Assembly: GCF_052857255.1 (NCBI RefSeq)
Contig: NW_027526719.1
Location: forward strand, 46,203 to 110,202
Length of the DNA: 64,000 nt
Direction: 5' to 3'
From: Amblyomma americanum
Taxonomy: Eukaryota > Arthropoda > Arachnida > Ixodida > Ixodidae
Shown one piece after another: positions 24,660 to 36,500 of this stretch. The notes below the pieces were generated by a model. It was not told the origin of the DNA. It worked only from the letters and a program-made list of their open reading frames with translations, and searched no databases. The translations under genes were made by a program, and so were the position numbers. Positions within the stretch are counted from its first letter, which is position 1. Each line of letters starts with the position of its first letter.

Positions 24660-27600
24660 CACGAATACATGCTTTTCGCGCAGTTATAAGAAAAAAAGTT
24701 TTGACGCGTATCAGAGGAACACGTAAAACCGATGTGTTCAGATTTACCTCGTTTCGGTCTAAAACAGCTTGTTTCGTTGGATTAAGCAGGAATACATGCT
24801 TTTCGCGCAGTTATAAGAGAAAAAGTTTTGACGCGTATCTGAGGAAAACTTGTAAAACCGATGTGTTGTGATTTACCTCGTTTCGGTCTAAAACAGCTTG
24901 TTTCGTTGGATTAAGCACGAATACAAGCTTTTCGCGCAGTTATAAGAGAAAACGTTTTGACGCGTATCACGTGGATACTAGTAAAACCGATAGCTCGTTT
25001 TGCTATAAAACAGCTTGTTTCGTTGTTTTAAGCACGAATACATGCTTTTCGCGCAGTTATAGAAGAAAAAGTTTTGACGCGTATTAGAGGGACACTTGTA
25101 AAACCGATGTGTTCAGATTTAGCTGATCTCGGTCTAAAACAGATTGTTTCGTTGTTTTAAGCACGAATACATGCTTTTCGCGCAGTTATAAGAGAAAAAG
25201 TTTTGACGCGTATCAGAGGAACACTTGTAAAACCGATGTGTTGTGATTTAGCTCGTTTCGGACTAAAACAGCTTGTTTCGTTGTTTTAAGCACGAATACA
25301 TGCTTTTCGCGCAGTTATAAGAGAAAAAGTTTAGACGCGTATCAGAGGAACATTTGTAAAAACCGATGTGTTGTGATTTAGCTCGTTTCGGACTAAAAAA
25401 GCTTGTTTAGTTGTATTAAGCACGAATACATGCTTTTCGCGCAGTTATAAGAGAAAAAGCTTTGACGAGTATCACGTGGATACTTGTAAAACCGATGTGT
25501 TCAGATATAGCTCGTTTCGGTCTAAAACAGCTTGTTTCGTTGTGTTAAGCACGAATACATGCTTTTCGCGTAGTTATAAGAGAAAAAGTTTTGACGCCTA
25601 GCAAAAGAGAACTTGTAAAACCGATCTGTTGTGATTTAGCTCGTTTCAGTCTAAAACAGCTTGTTTCGTTGTATTAAGCACGAATACATGCTTTTCGCGC
25701 AGTTATAAGAGAAAAAGTTTTGACGCGTATCAGAGGAGAACTTGTAAAACCGATGTGTTCAGATTTAGCTCGTTTCGGTATAAAACAGCTTGTTTCGTTC
25801 TATTAAGCACGAATACATGCTTTTCGCGCAGTTATAAGAGAAAACGTTTTGACGCGTATCAGAGGAAAACTTGTAAAACCGATGTGTTGTGATTTACCTC
25901 GTTTCGGTCTAAAACAACTTGTTTCGTTGGATTAAGCACGAATACATGCTTTTCGCGCAAGTATCACGTGGATACTTGTAAAACCGATGTGTTGTTATTT
26001 AGCTCGTTTCGGACTAAAACAGCTTGTTTCGTTGTTTTAAGCACGAATACATGCTTTTCGCGCAGTTATAAGAGAAAAAGTTTAGACCCGTATCAGAGGA
26101 ACACTTGTAAAAACCGATGTGTTGTGATTTAGCTCGTTTCGGACTAAAAAAGCTTGTTTAGTTGTATTAAGCACGAATACATGCTTTTCGCGCAGTTATA
26201 AGAGAAAAAGCTTTGACGAGTATCACGTGGATACTTGTAAAACTCATGTGTTCAGATATAGCTCGTTTCGGTCGAACACAGCTTGTTTCGTTGTATTATG
26301 CACAAATACATGCTTTTCGCGCATTTATAAGAGAAAACGTTTTGACGCGTATCACGTGGATACTTGTAAAACCGATGTGTTCAGATATAGCTCGTTTCGG
26401 TCTAAAACAGCTTGTTTCGTTGTATTAAGCACGAATACATGCTTTTCGCGTAGTTATAAGAGACAAAGTTTTGACGCGTAGCAGAGGAGAACTTGTAAAA
26501 CCGAGGTGTTGTGATTTAGCTCGTTTCGGTCTAAAACAGCTTGCTTCGTTGTATTAAGCACGAATACATGCTTTTCGCGCAGTTATAAGAGAAAAATTTT
26601 GACGCGTATCAGAGGAGAACTTGTACAACCGGTGTTCAGATTTAGCTCGTTTCGGTCTAAAACAGCTTGTTTCGTTCTATTAAGCACGAATACATGCTTT
26701 TCGCGCAGTTATAAGAGAAAAAGTTTTGACGCGTATCAGAGGAGAACTTGTACAACCGATGTGTTCAGATTTAGCTCGTTTCGGTCTAAAACAGCTTGTT
26801 TCGTTCTATTAAGCACGAATACATGCTTTTCGCGCAGTTATAAGAGAAAAAGTTTTGACGCGTATCAGAGGAAAACTTGTAAAACCGATGTGAAGTGATT
26901 TACCTCGTTTCGGTCTAAAACAACTTGTTTCGTTGGATTAAGCACGAATACATGCTTTTCGCGCAGTTATAAGAGAAAAAGTTTTGACGCGTATTACGTG
27001 GATACTTGTAAAACCGATGTGTTGTGATTTATCTCGTTTCGGTCTAAAACCGCTTGTTTCGATGTTTTAAGCACGAATACATGCTTTTCAAGCAGTTATA
27101 GAAGAAAAAGTTTTCACGCGTATTAGAGGGACACTTGTAAAACCGATGTGTTCAGATTTAGCTCATCTCGGTCTAAAACAGCTTGTTTCGTTCTTTTAAG
27201 CACGAATACAAGCTTTTCGCGCAGTTATAAGAGAAAAAGTTTAGACGCGTATCAGGGGAACACTTGTAAAACCGATGTGTTGTGATTTAGCTCGTTTCGG
27301 ACTAAAACTGCTTGTTTAGTTGAATTAAGCACGAATTCATGCTTTTCGCGCTGTTATAAGAGAAAACGTTTTGACGCGTGTCACAGGGACACTTGTAAAT
27401 CCGATGTGTTCAGATTTAGCTCGTTTCGGTCTAACACAGCTTGTTTCGTTGTATTAAGCACGAATACATGCTTTTCGCGCATTTATAAGAGAAAAAGTTT
27501 TGACGCGTATCACGTGGATACTTGTAAAACAGATGTGTTGTGATTTAGCTCGTTTCGGTCTAAAACCGCTTGTTTCGATGTTTTAAGCACGAATACATGC

Positions 27601-30600
27601 TTTTCGCGCAGTTATAGAAGAAAACGTTTTGACGCGTATTTGGGAGACTTGTAAAACCGATGTGTTGTGATTTAGCTCGTTTCGGTCTAAAACAGCTTGT
27701 TTCGTTGTATTAAGCACGAATACATGCTTTTCGCGCAGTTATAAGAGAAAAAGGTTTGACGCGTATCAGAGGAACACTCGTAAAACCAATGTGCTGTGAT
27801 TTAGCTCGTTTCGGTCTAAAACAGCTTGTTTCGTTGGATTAATCGCGAATACATGCTTTTCGCGCAGTTATAAGAGAAAAAGTTGACGCGTATGTGTTGA
27901 CGTTGATGTGTTCAGATTTAGCTCGTTTCTGTCTAACACAGCTTGTTTCGTTGTATTAAGCACGAATACATGCTTTTCGCGCATTTATAAGAGAAAAAGT
28001 TTTGACGCGTATTAGGGAGACTTGTAAAACCGATGTGTTGTGGTTTAGCTCGTTTCGGTCTAAAACAGCTTGTTTCGTTGTATTAAGCACGAATACATGC
28101 TTTTCGCGCAGTTATAAGAGAAAAAGTTTTGACGCGTATCAGATTAACACTTGTAAAACCGATGTGTTGTGATTTAGCTCGTTTCGGTCTAAAACAGCTT
28201 GTTTCGTTGTATTAAGCACGAATACATGCTTTTCGCGCAGTTATAAGAGAAAAAGTTTTGACGCGTATCAGAGGAACACTTGTAAAACCGATGTGTTCAG
28301 ATTTACCTCGTTTCGGTCTAAACCAGCTTGTTTCGTTGTATTAAGCACGAATACATGCTTTTCGCGCAGTTATAAGAGAAAAATTTTGACGCGTATCAGA
28401 GGAGAACTTGTACAACCGATGTGTTCAGATTTAGCTCGTTTCGGTCTAAAACAGCTTGTTTCGTTCTATTAAGCACGAATACATGCTTTTCGCGCAGTTA
28501 TAAGAGAAAAAGTTTTGACACGTATCAGAGGAAAACTTGTAAAACCGATGTGTTGTGGTTTACCTCGTTTCGGTCTAAAACAACTTGTTTAGTTGTATTA
28601 AGCACGAATACATGCTTTTCGCGCATTTATAAGAGAAAAAGTTTTGACGCGTATCACGTGGATACTTGTAAAACAGATGTGTTGTGATTTAGCTCGTTTC
28701 GGTCTAAAACAGCTTGTTTCGTTGGAATAAGCACGAATACATGCTTTTCGCGCAGTTATAAGAGAAAAAGTTTTGACGCGTATCACGTGGATACTTGTAA
28801 AACCGATGTGTTGTGATTTAGCTCGTTTCTGTCTAAAACCGCTTGTTTCGATGCTTTAAACACGAAAACATGCTTTTCGCGCAGTTATAGAAGAAAACGT
28901 TTTGACGCGTATTATAGGGAGACGTAAAACCGATGTGTTGTGATTTAGCTCGTTTCGAACTAAAACAGCTTGTTTCGTTGTATTATGCACGAATACATGC
29001 TTTTCGCGCAGTTTAAGAGAAAAAGTTTTGACGCGTATCAGAGGAACACTCGTAAAACCAATGTGTTGTGATTTAGCTCGTTTCGGTCTAAAACAGCTTG
29101 TTTCGTTGGAATAATCACGAATACATGCTTTTCGCGCATTTATAAGAGAAAAAGTTTTGACGCGTATTAGGGAGACTTGTAAAACCGATGTGTTGTGGTT
29201 TAGCTCGTTTCGGTCTAAAACAGCTTGTTTCGTTGTATTAAGCACGAATACATGCTTTTCGCGCAGTTATAAGAGAAAAAGTTTTGACGCTTATCAGATT
29301 AACACTTGTAAAACCGATGTGTTGTGATTTAGCTCGTTTCGGTCTAAAACAGCTTGTTTCGTTGTATTAAGCACGAATACATTCTTTTCGCGCAGTTATA
29401 AGAGAAAAAGTTTTGACGCGTATCAGAGGAACACTTGTAAAACCCATGTGTTCAGATTTACTTCGTTTCGGTCTAAACCAGCTTGTTTCGTTGGATTAAG
29501 CAGGAATACATGCTTTTCGCGCAGTTATAAGAGAAAAAGTTTTGACGCGTATCTGAGGAAAACTTGTAAAACCGATGTGTTGTGATTTACCTCGTTTCGG
29601 TCTAAAACAGCTTGTTTCGTTGGATTAAGCACGAATACATGCTTTTCGCGCAGTTATAAGAGAAAAAGCTTTGACGAGTATCACGTGGATACTTGTAAAA
29701 CCGATGTGTTCAGATATAGCTCGTTTCGGTCTAAAACAGCTTGTTTCGTTGTATTAAGCACGAATACATGCTTTTCGCGTAGTTATAGGAGAAAAAGTTT
29801 TGACGCGTAGCAGAGAACTTGTAAAATTGATGTGTTGTGGTTTAGCTCGTTTCGATCTAAAACAGCTTGTTTCGTTGTATTAAGCACGAATACATGCTTT
29901 TCGCGCAGTTATAAGAGAAAGAGTTTTGACGCGTATCAGAGGAGAACTTGTAAAACCGATGTGTTCAGATTTAGCTCGTTTCGGTATAAAACAGCTTGTT
30001 TCGTTCTATTAAGCACGAATACATGCTTTTCGCGCAGTTATAAGAGAAAAATTTTGACGCGTATCAGAGGAAAACTTGTAAAACCGATGTGTTGTGATTG
30101 AGCTCGTTTCGGTCTAAAACAGCTTGTTTCGTTGTATTAAGCACGAATACATGCTTTTCGCGCAGTTATAAGAGAAAAAGTTTTGACGCGTATCAGATTA
30201 ACACTTGTAAAACCGATGTGTTGTGATTTAGCTCGTTGCGGTCTAAAACAGCTTGTTTCGTTGTATTAAGCAGGAATACATGCTTTTCGCGCTGTTATAA
30301 GAGAAAACGTTTTGACGCGTGTCACAGGGAGACTTGTAAAGCCGATGTGTTGTGATTTAGCTCGTTTCGGTCTAAAACAGCTTGTTTCGTTGGATTAATC
30401 ACGAATACATGCTTTTCGCGCAGTTATAAGAGAAAAAGTTTTGACGCGTATCAGATTAACACTTGTAAAACCGATGTGTTGTGATTTAGCTCGTTTCGGT
30501 CTAAAACAGCTTGTTTCGTTGTATTAAGCACGAATACATTCTTTTCGCGCAGTTATAAGAGAAAAAGTTTTGACGCGTATCAGAGGAACACTTGTAAAAC

Positions 30601-30998
30601 CGATGTGTTCAGATTTACTTCGTTTCGGTCTAAACCAGCTTGTTTCGTTGGATTAAGCAGGAATACATGCTTTTCGCGCAGTTATAAGAGAAAAAGTTTT
30701 GACGCGTATCTGAGGAAAACTTGTAAAACCGATGTGTTGTGATTTACCTCGTTTCGGTCTAAAACAGCTTGTTTCGTTGGATTAAGCACGAATACATGCT
30801 TTTCGCGCAGTTATAAGAGAAAAAGCTTTGACGAGTATCACGTGGATACTTGTAAAACCGATGTGTTCAGATATAGCTCGTTTCGGGCTAAAGCAGCTTG
30901 TTTCGTTGTATTAAGCACGAATACATGCTTTTCGCGTAGTTATAGGAGAAAAAGTTTTGACGCGTAGCAGAGGAGAACTTGTAAAACCGATGTGTTGT
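24660..30998 (+). repeat. Segmental block A', second copy of block A
   Basis: Colinear with 1.95-8.2 kb, with an offset of 22,793 bp over most of its length. The shared private variants include the deletion junction at 25955, the TGTGAAGTG box near 26890 and two units of the 9-mer HOR (TGAGG markers at 29554 and 30711). Point differences are few, for example TTTCGATC near 29852 against TTTCGGTC near 7059, so the duplication is younger than the divergence between monomer types. Its first several hundred bases also belong to the part of the 13.3-kb unit that recurs at 37.8-38.6 kb. Confidence 0.85.
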
Positions 30999-31200
30999 GA
31001 TTTACCTCGTTTCGGTCTAAAACAGCTTGTTTCGTTGGATTAAGCACGAATACATGCTTTTCGCGCAGTTATAAGAGAAAAAGCTTTGACGAGTATCACG
31101 TGGATACTTGTAAAACCGATGTGTTCAGATATAGCTCGTTTCGGGCTAAAGCAGCTTGTTTCGTTGTATTAAGCACGAATACATGCTTTTCGCGTAGTTA
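30740..31200 (+). repeat. Two-monomer tandem duplication, 258-bp period
   Basis: A pair of monomers (TTTACCTCG type followed by the AGCTTTGACGAGTATCACG type) occurs twice in a row. The private variant TTTCGGGCTAAAGCAG places GGGCTA at 30885 and 31143, exactly 258 bp apart. It lies at the seam between block A' and the restart of the 13.3-kb unit, as expected if unequal exchange made both. Confidence 0.85.
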
Positions 31201-31519
31201 TAAGAGAAAAAGTTTTGACGCGTATCTGAGGAAAACTTGTAAAACCGATGTGTTGTGATTTACCTCGTTTCGGTCTAAAACAGCTTGTTTCGTTGGATTA
31301 AGCACGAATACATGCTTTGCGCGCAGTTATAAGAGAAAAAGTTTTGACGCGTATCACGTGGATACTTGTAAAACCGATGTGTTCAGATATAGCTCGTTTT
31401 GGTATAAAACAGCTTGTTTCGTTGTTTTAAGCACGAATACATGCTTTTCGCGCAGTTATAGAAGAAAAAGTTTTGAGGCGTATTAAAGGGACACTTGTAA
31501 AACCGATGTGTTCAGATTT

Positions 31520-31678
31520 TCCATAATGCGATACAGCGCGAATAAAGACGGGGACGAAGCGAGACAAGACACTGTGGTGTCTTGTCTCGCTGTGGTGTCT
31601 TGTCTCGCTTCGTCCCCGTCTTTATTCGCGCTGTATCGCATTATGGAAAATTACCAACTAGCCCGATCTGCCACTCGC
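31520..31678. mobile_element. Palindromic insertion element, copy 3
   Basis: Same 159-bp element at an offset of 13,275 bp from copy 1, with target copies at 31508-31519 and 31679-31690. The downstream monomers carry the copy 1 variants (TTTCGGACTAAAAC, then TTAGCTTGTTTCGGAC), so it descends from copy 1 through the 13-kb duplication. Arms and loop appear intact. Confidence 0.9.
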
Positions 31679-33364
31679 GTGTTCAGATTTAGCTCATCTC
31701 GGTCTAAAACAGCTTGTTTCGTTGTTTTAAGCACGAATACATGCTTTTCGCGCAGTTATAAGAGAAAAAGTTTTGACGCGTATCAGAGGAACACTTGTAA
31801 AACCGATGTGTTGTGATTTAGCTCGTTTCGGACTAAAACAGCTTGTTTCGTTGTTTTGAGCACAAATACATGCTTTTCGCGCAGTTATAAGAGAAAAAGT
31901 ATAGACGCGTATCAGAGGAACACTTGTAAAAACCGATGTGTTGTGATTTAGCTTGTTTCGGACTAAAAAAGCTTGTTTAGTTGTATTAAGCACGAATACA
32001 TGCTTTTCGCGCAGTTATAAGAGAAAAAGCTTTGACGAGTGTCACGTGGATACTTGTAAAACCGATGTGTTCAGATATAGCTCGTTTCGGTCTAACACAG
32101 CTTGTTTCGTTGTATTATGCACGAATACATGCTTTTCGCGCATTTATAAGAGAAAACGTTTTGACGTATCACCTGGATACTTGTAAAACCGATGTGTTCA
32201 GATATAGCTCGTTTCGGTCTAAAACAACTTGTTTCGTTGTATTAAGCACGAATACATGCTTTTCGCGTAGTTATAAGAGAAAAAGTTTTGACGCGTAGCA
32301 GAGGAGAACTTGTAAAACCGATGTGTTGTGATTTAGCTCGTTTCGGTCTAAAACAGCTTTTTTCGTTGTTTTAAGCACGAATACATGCTTTTTGCGCAGT
32401 TATAAGAGAAAAAGTTTTGACGCGTATCAGAGGAACACTTGTAAAACCGATGTGTTGTGATTTAGCTCGTTTCGGACTAAAACAGCTTGTTTCGTTGTTT
32501 TAAGCACGAATACATGCTTTTCGCGCAGTTATAAGAGAAAATGTTTAGACGCGTATCAGAGGAACACTTGTAAAAACCGATGTGTTGTGATTTAGCTCGT
32601 TTCGGACTAAAAAAGCTTGTTTAGTTGTATTAAGCACGAATACATGCTTTTCGCGCAGTTATAAGAGAAAAAGTTTTGACGCGTATCAGAGGAAAACTTG
32701 TAAAACCGATGTGTTGTGATTTACCTCGTTTCGGTCTAAAACAACTTGTTTCGTTGGATTAAGCACGAATACATGCTTTTCGCGCAGTTATAAGAGAAAA
32801 AGTTTTGACGCGTATCACGTGGATACTTGTAAAACCGATGTGTTGTGATTTAGCTCGTTTCGGTCTAAAACAGCTTGTTTCGTTGTATTAAGCAGGAATA
32901 CAAGCTTTTCGCACAGTTATAAGAGAAAAAGTTTTGACGTGTATCAGAGGAAAACTTGTAAAACCGATGTGTTGTGATTTAGCTCGTTTCGGTCTAAAAC
33001 AGCTTGTTTCGTTGTATTAAGCACGAATACATGCTTTTCGCGCAGTTATGAGAAAAAGTTTTGACGCGTATCACAGGAACACTTGTAAAACCGATGTGCT
33101 CAGATTTACCTCTTTTCGGTCTAAAACAGCTTGTTTCGTTGTTTAAGCAGGAATACATGCTTTTCGCGCAGTTATAAGAGAAAAAGTTTTGACGCGTATC
33201 ACGTGGATACTTGTAAAACCGATGTGTTCAGATATAGCTCGTTTTGGTATAAAACAGCTTGTTTCGTTGTTTTAAGCACGAATACATGCTTTTCGCGCAG
33301 TTATAGAAGAAAAAGTTTTGAGGCGTATTAAAGGGACACTTGTAAAACCGATGTGTTCAGATTT

Positions 33365-33523
33365 TCCATAATGCGATACAGCGCGAATAAAGACGGGGAC
33401 GAAGCGAGACAAGACACTGTGGTGTCTTGTCTCGCTGTGGTGTCTTGTCTCGCTTCGTCCCCGTCTTTATTCGCGCTGTATCGCATTATGGAAAATTACC
33501 AACTAGCCCGATCTGCCACTCGC
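33365..33523. mobile_element. Palindromic insertion element, copy 4
   Basis: Same 159-bp element at an offset of 13,146 bp from copy 2, with target copies at 33353-33364 and 33524-33535. The downstream TTTAGGACTAAAAC variant near 33672 matches copy 2, so it descends from copy 2. Upstream, one monomer present before copy 2 is missing here. Confidence 0.9.
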
Positions 33524-36500
33524 GTGTTCAGATTTAGCTCATCTCGGTCTAAAACAGCTTGTTTCGTTGTTTTAAGCACGAATACATGCTTTTCGCGCAG
33601 TTATAAGAGAAAAAGTTTTGACGCGTATCAGAGGAACACTTGTAAAACCGATGTGTTGTGATTTAGCTCGTTTAGGACTAAAACAGCTTGTTTCGTTGTT
33701 TTGAGCACAAATACATGCTTTTCGCGCAGTTATAAGAGAAAAAGTATAGACGCGTATCAGAGGAAAACTTGTAAAACCGATGTGTTGTGATTTAGCTCGT
33801 TTCGGTCTCAAACAGCTTGTTTCGTTGTATTAAGCACGAATACATGCTTTTCGCGCAGTTATAAGAAAAAAAGTTTTGACGCGTATCAGAGGAACACGTA
33901 AAACCGATGTGTTGCGATTTACCTCGTTTCGGTCTAAAACAGCTTGTTTCGTTCTATTAGGCACGAATACATGCTTTTCGCGCAGTTATAAGAGAAAAAG
34001 TTTTGACGCGTATGAGAGGAAAACTTGTAAAACCGATGTGTTGTGATTTACCTCGTTTCGGTCTAAAACAACTTGTTTCGTTTGATTAAGCACGAATACA
34101 TGCTTTTCGCGCAGTTATAAGTGAAAAAGTTTTGACGCGTATCACGTGGATACTTGTAAAACCGATGTGTTCTGATTTAGCTCGTTTCGGTCTAAAACCG
34201 CTTGTTTCGTTCGATGTTTTAAGCACGAATACATGCTTTTCGCGCAGTTATAAGAGAAAAAGTTTTGACGCGTATCAGAGGAACACTTGTAAAACCGGTG
34301 TGTTGTGATTTAGCTCGTTTCGGACTAAAACAGCTTGTTTCGTTGTTTTAAGCATGAATACATGCTTTTCGCGCAGTTATAAGAGAAAAAGTTTAGACGC
34401 GTATCAGAGGAACACTTGTAAAAACCGATGTGTTGTGATTTAGCTCGTTTCGGACTAAAAAAGCTTGTTTAGTTGTATTAAGCACGAATACATGCTTTTC
34501 GCGCAGTTATAAGAGAATAAGCTTTGACGAGTATCACGTGGATACTTGTAAAACCGATGTGTTCAGATATAGCTCGTTTCGGTCTAACACAGCTTGTTTC
34601 GTTGTATTATGCACGAATACATGCTTTTCGCGCATTTATAAGAGAAAACGTTCTGACGCGTATCACGTGGATACTTGTAAAACCGATGTGTTCACATATA
34701 GCCCGTTTCGGTCTAAAACAGCTTGTTTCCTTGTATTAAGCACGAATACATGCTTTTCGCGTAGTTATAAGAGAAAAAGTTTTGACGCGTAGCAGAGGAG
34801 AACTTGTAAAACCGATGTGTTGTAATTTAGCTCGTTTCGGTCTAAAACAGCTTGTTTCGTTCTATTAGGCACGAATACATGCTTTTCGCGCAGTTATAAG
34901 AGAAAAAGTTTTGACGCGTATGAGAGGAAAACTTGTAAAACCGATGTGTTGTGATTTACCTCGTTTCGGTCTAAAACAACTTGTTTCGTTTGATTAAGCA
35001 CGAATACATGCTTTTCGCGCAGTTATAAGTGAAAAAGTTTTGACGCGTATCACGTGGATACTTGTAAAACCGATGTGTTCTGATTTAGCTCGTTTCGGTC
35101 TAAAACCGCTTGTTTCGATGTTTTAAGCACGAATACATGCTTTTCGCGCAGTTATAAGAGAAAAAGTTTTGACGCGTATCAGAGGAACACTTGTAAAACC
35201 GGTGTGTTGTGATTTACCTCGTTTCGGTCTAAAACAACTTGTTTCGTTGGATTAGGCACGAATACATGCTTTTCGCGCAGTTATAAGAGAAAAAGTTTTG
35301 ACGCGTATCACGTGGATACTTGTAAAACCGATGTGTTGTGATTTAGCTCGTTTCGGTCTAAAACCGCTTGTTTCGATGTTTTAAGCAGAATACATGCTTT
35401 TCGCGCAGTTATAGAAGAAAACGTTTTGACGCGTATTAGAGGGACACTTGTAAAACCGATGTGTTCAGATTTAGCTCATCTTGGTCTAAAACAGCTTGTT
35501 TCGTTGGATTAAGCACGAATACATGCTTTTCGCGCAGTTATAAGAGAAAAAGTTTTGACGCGTATCACGTGGATACTTGTAAAACCGATGTGTTGTGATT
35601 TAGCTCGTTTCGGTCTAAAACCGCTTGTTTCGATGTTTTAAGCACGAATACATGCTTTTCGCGCTGTTATAGAAGAAAAAGTTTTGACGCGTATTAGAGG
35701 GACACTTGTAAAACCGATGTGTTCAGATTTAGCTCATCTTGGTCTAAAACAGCTTGTTTCGTTGTTTTAAGCACGAATACATGCTTTTCGCGCAGTTATA
35801 AGAGAAAAAGTTTAGACGCGTATCAGGGGAACACTTGTAAAACCGATGTGTTGTGATTTAGCTCGTTTCAGACTAAAACAGCTTGTTCAGTTGTATTAAG
35901 CACGAATACATGCTTTTCGCGTTGTTATAAGAGAAAACGTTTTGCCGCGTGTCACAGGGACACTTGTAAAACCGATGTGTTGTGATTTAGCTCGTTTCGG
36001 TCTAAAAGAGCTTGTTTCGTTGTATTAAGCACGAATACATGCTTTTCGCGCAGTTTAAAAGAAAAAGTTTTGACGCGTATCAGAGGAACACTCGTAAAAC
36101 CAATGTGTTGTGATTTAGCTCGTTTCGGTCTAAAACAGCTTGTTTCGTTGGATTAATCACGAATACATGCTTTTCGCGCAGTTATAAGAGAAAAAGTTGA
36201 CGCGTATGTGTTGACGTTGATGTGTTCAGATTTAGCTCGTTTCTGTCTAACACAGCTTTTTCGTTGTATTAGGCACGAATACATGCTTTTCACGCATTTA
36301 TAAGAGAAAAAGTTTTGACGCCTATTAGGGAGACTTGTAAAACCGATGTGTTGTGGTTTAGCTCGTTTCGGTCTAAAACAGCTTGTTTCGTTGTATTAAG
36401 CACGAATACATGCTTTTCGCGCAGTTATAAGAGAAAAAGTTTTGACGCGTATCAGAGGAGAACTTGTAAAACCGATGTGTTCAGATTTAGCTCGTTTCGG

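Larger units (their letters stand above)
17900..31200 (+). repeat. 13.3-kb tandem unit, first copy
   Basis: The segment from about 17.9 kb repeats from about 31.2 kb. The offset is 13,275 bp at the first element copy and 13,146 bp from the second element copy onward; the 129-bp difference is one monomer missing from the second unit. Shared private marks include the four element junctions, TTTCGTTCGATGTTTTAAG near 21.06 and 34.21 kb, the 117-bp monomers at 23050 and 36196, and a 12-bp deletion at 24991 and 38137. The right part of this unit is block A'. No gene is present beyond the satellite and two element copies. Confidence 0.88.

Noticed and set aside
18245..33523. Four independent insertions of the palindromic element
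   Set aside because: All four lie in the same base of the same monomer variant with identical 12-bp flanks, and their distances match the duplication offsets. One insertion followed by array duplication explains them.
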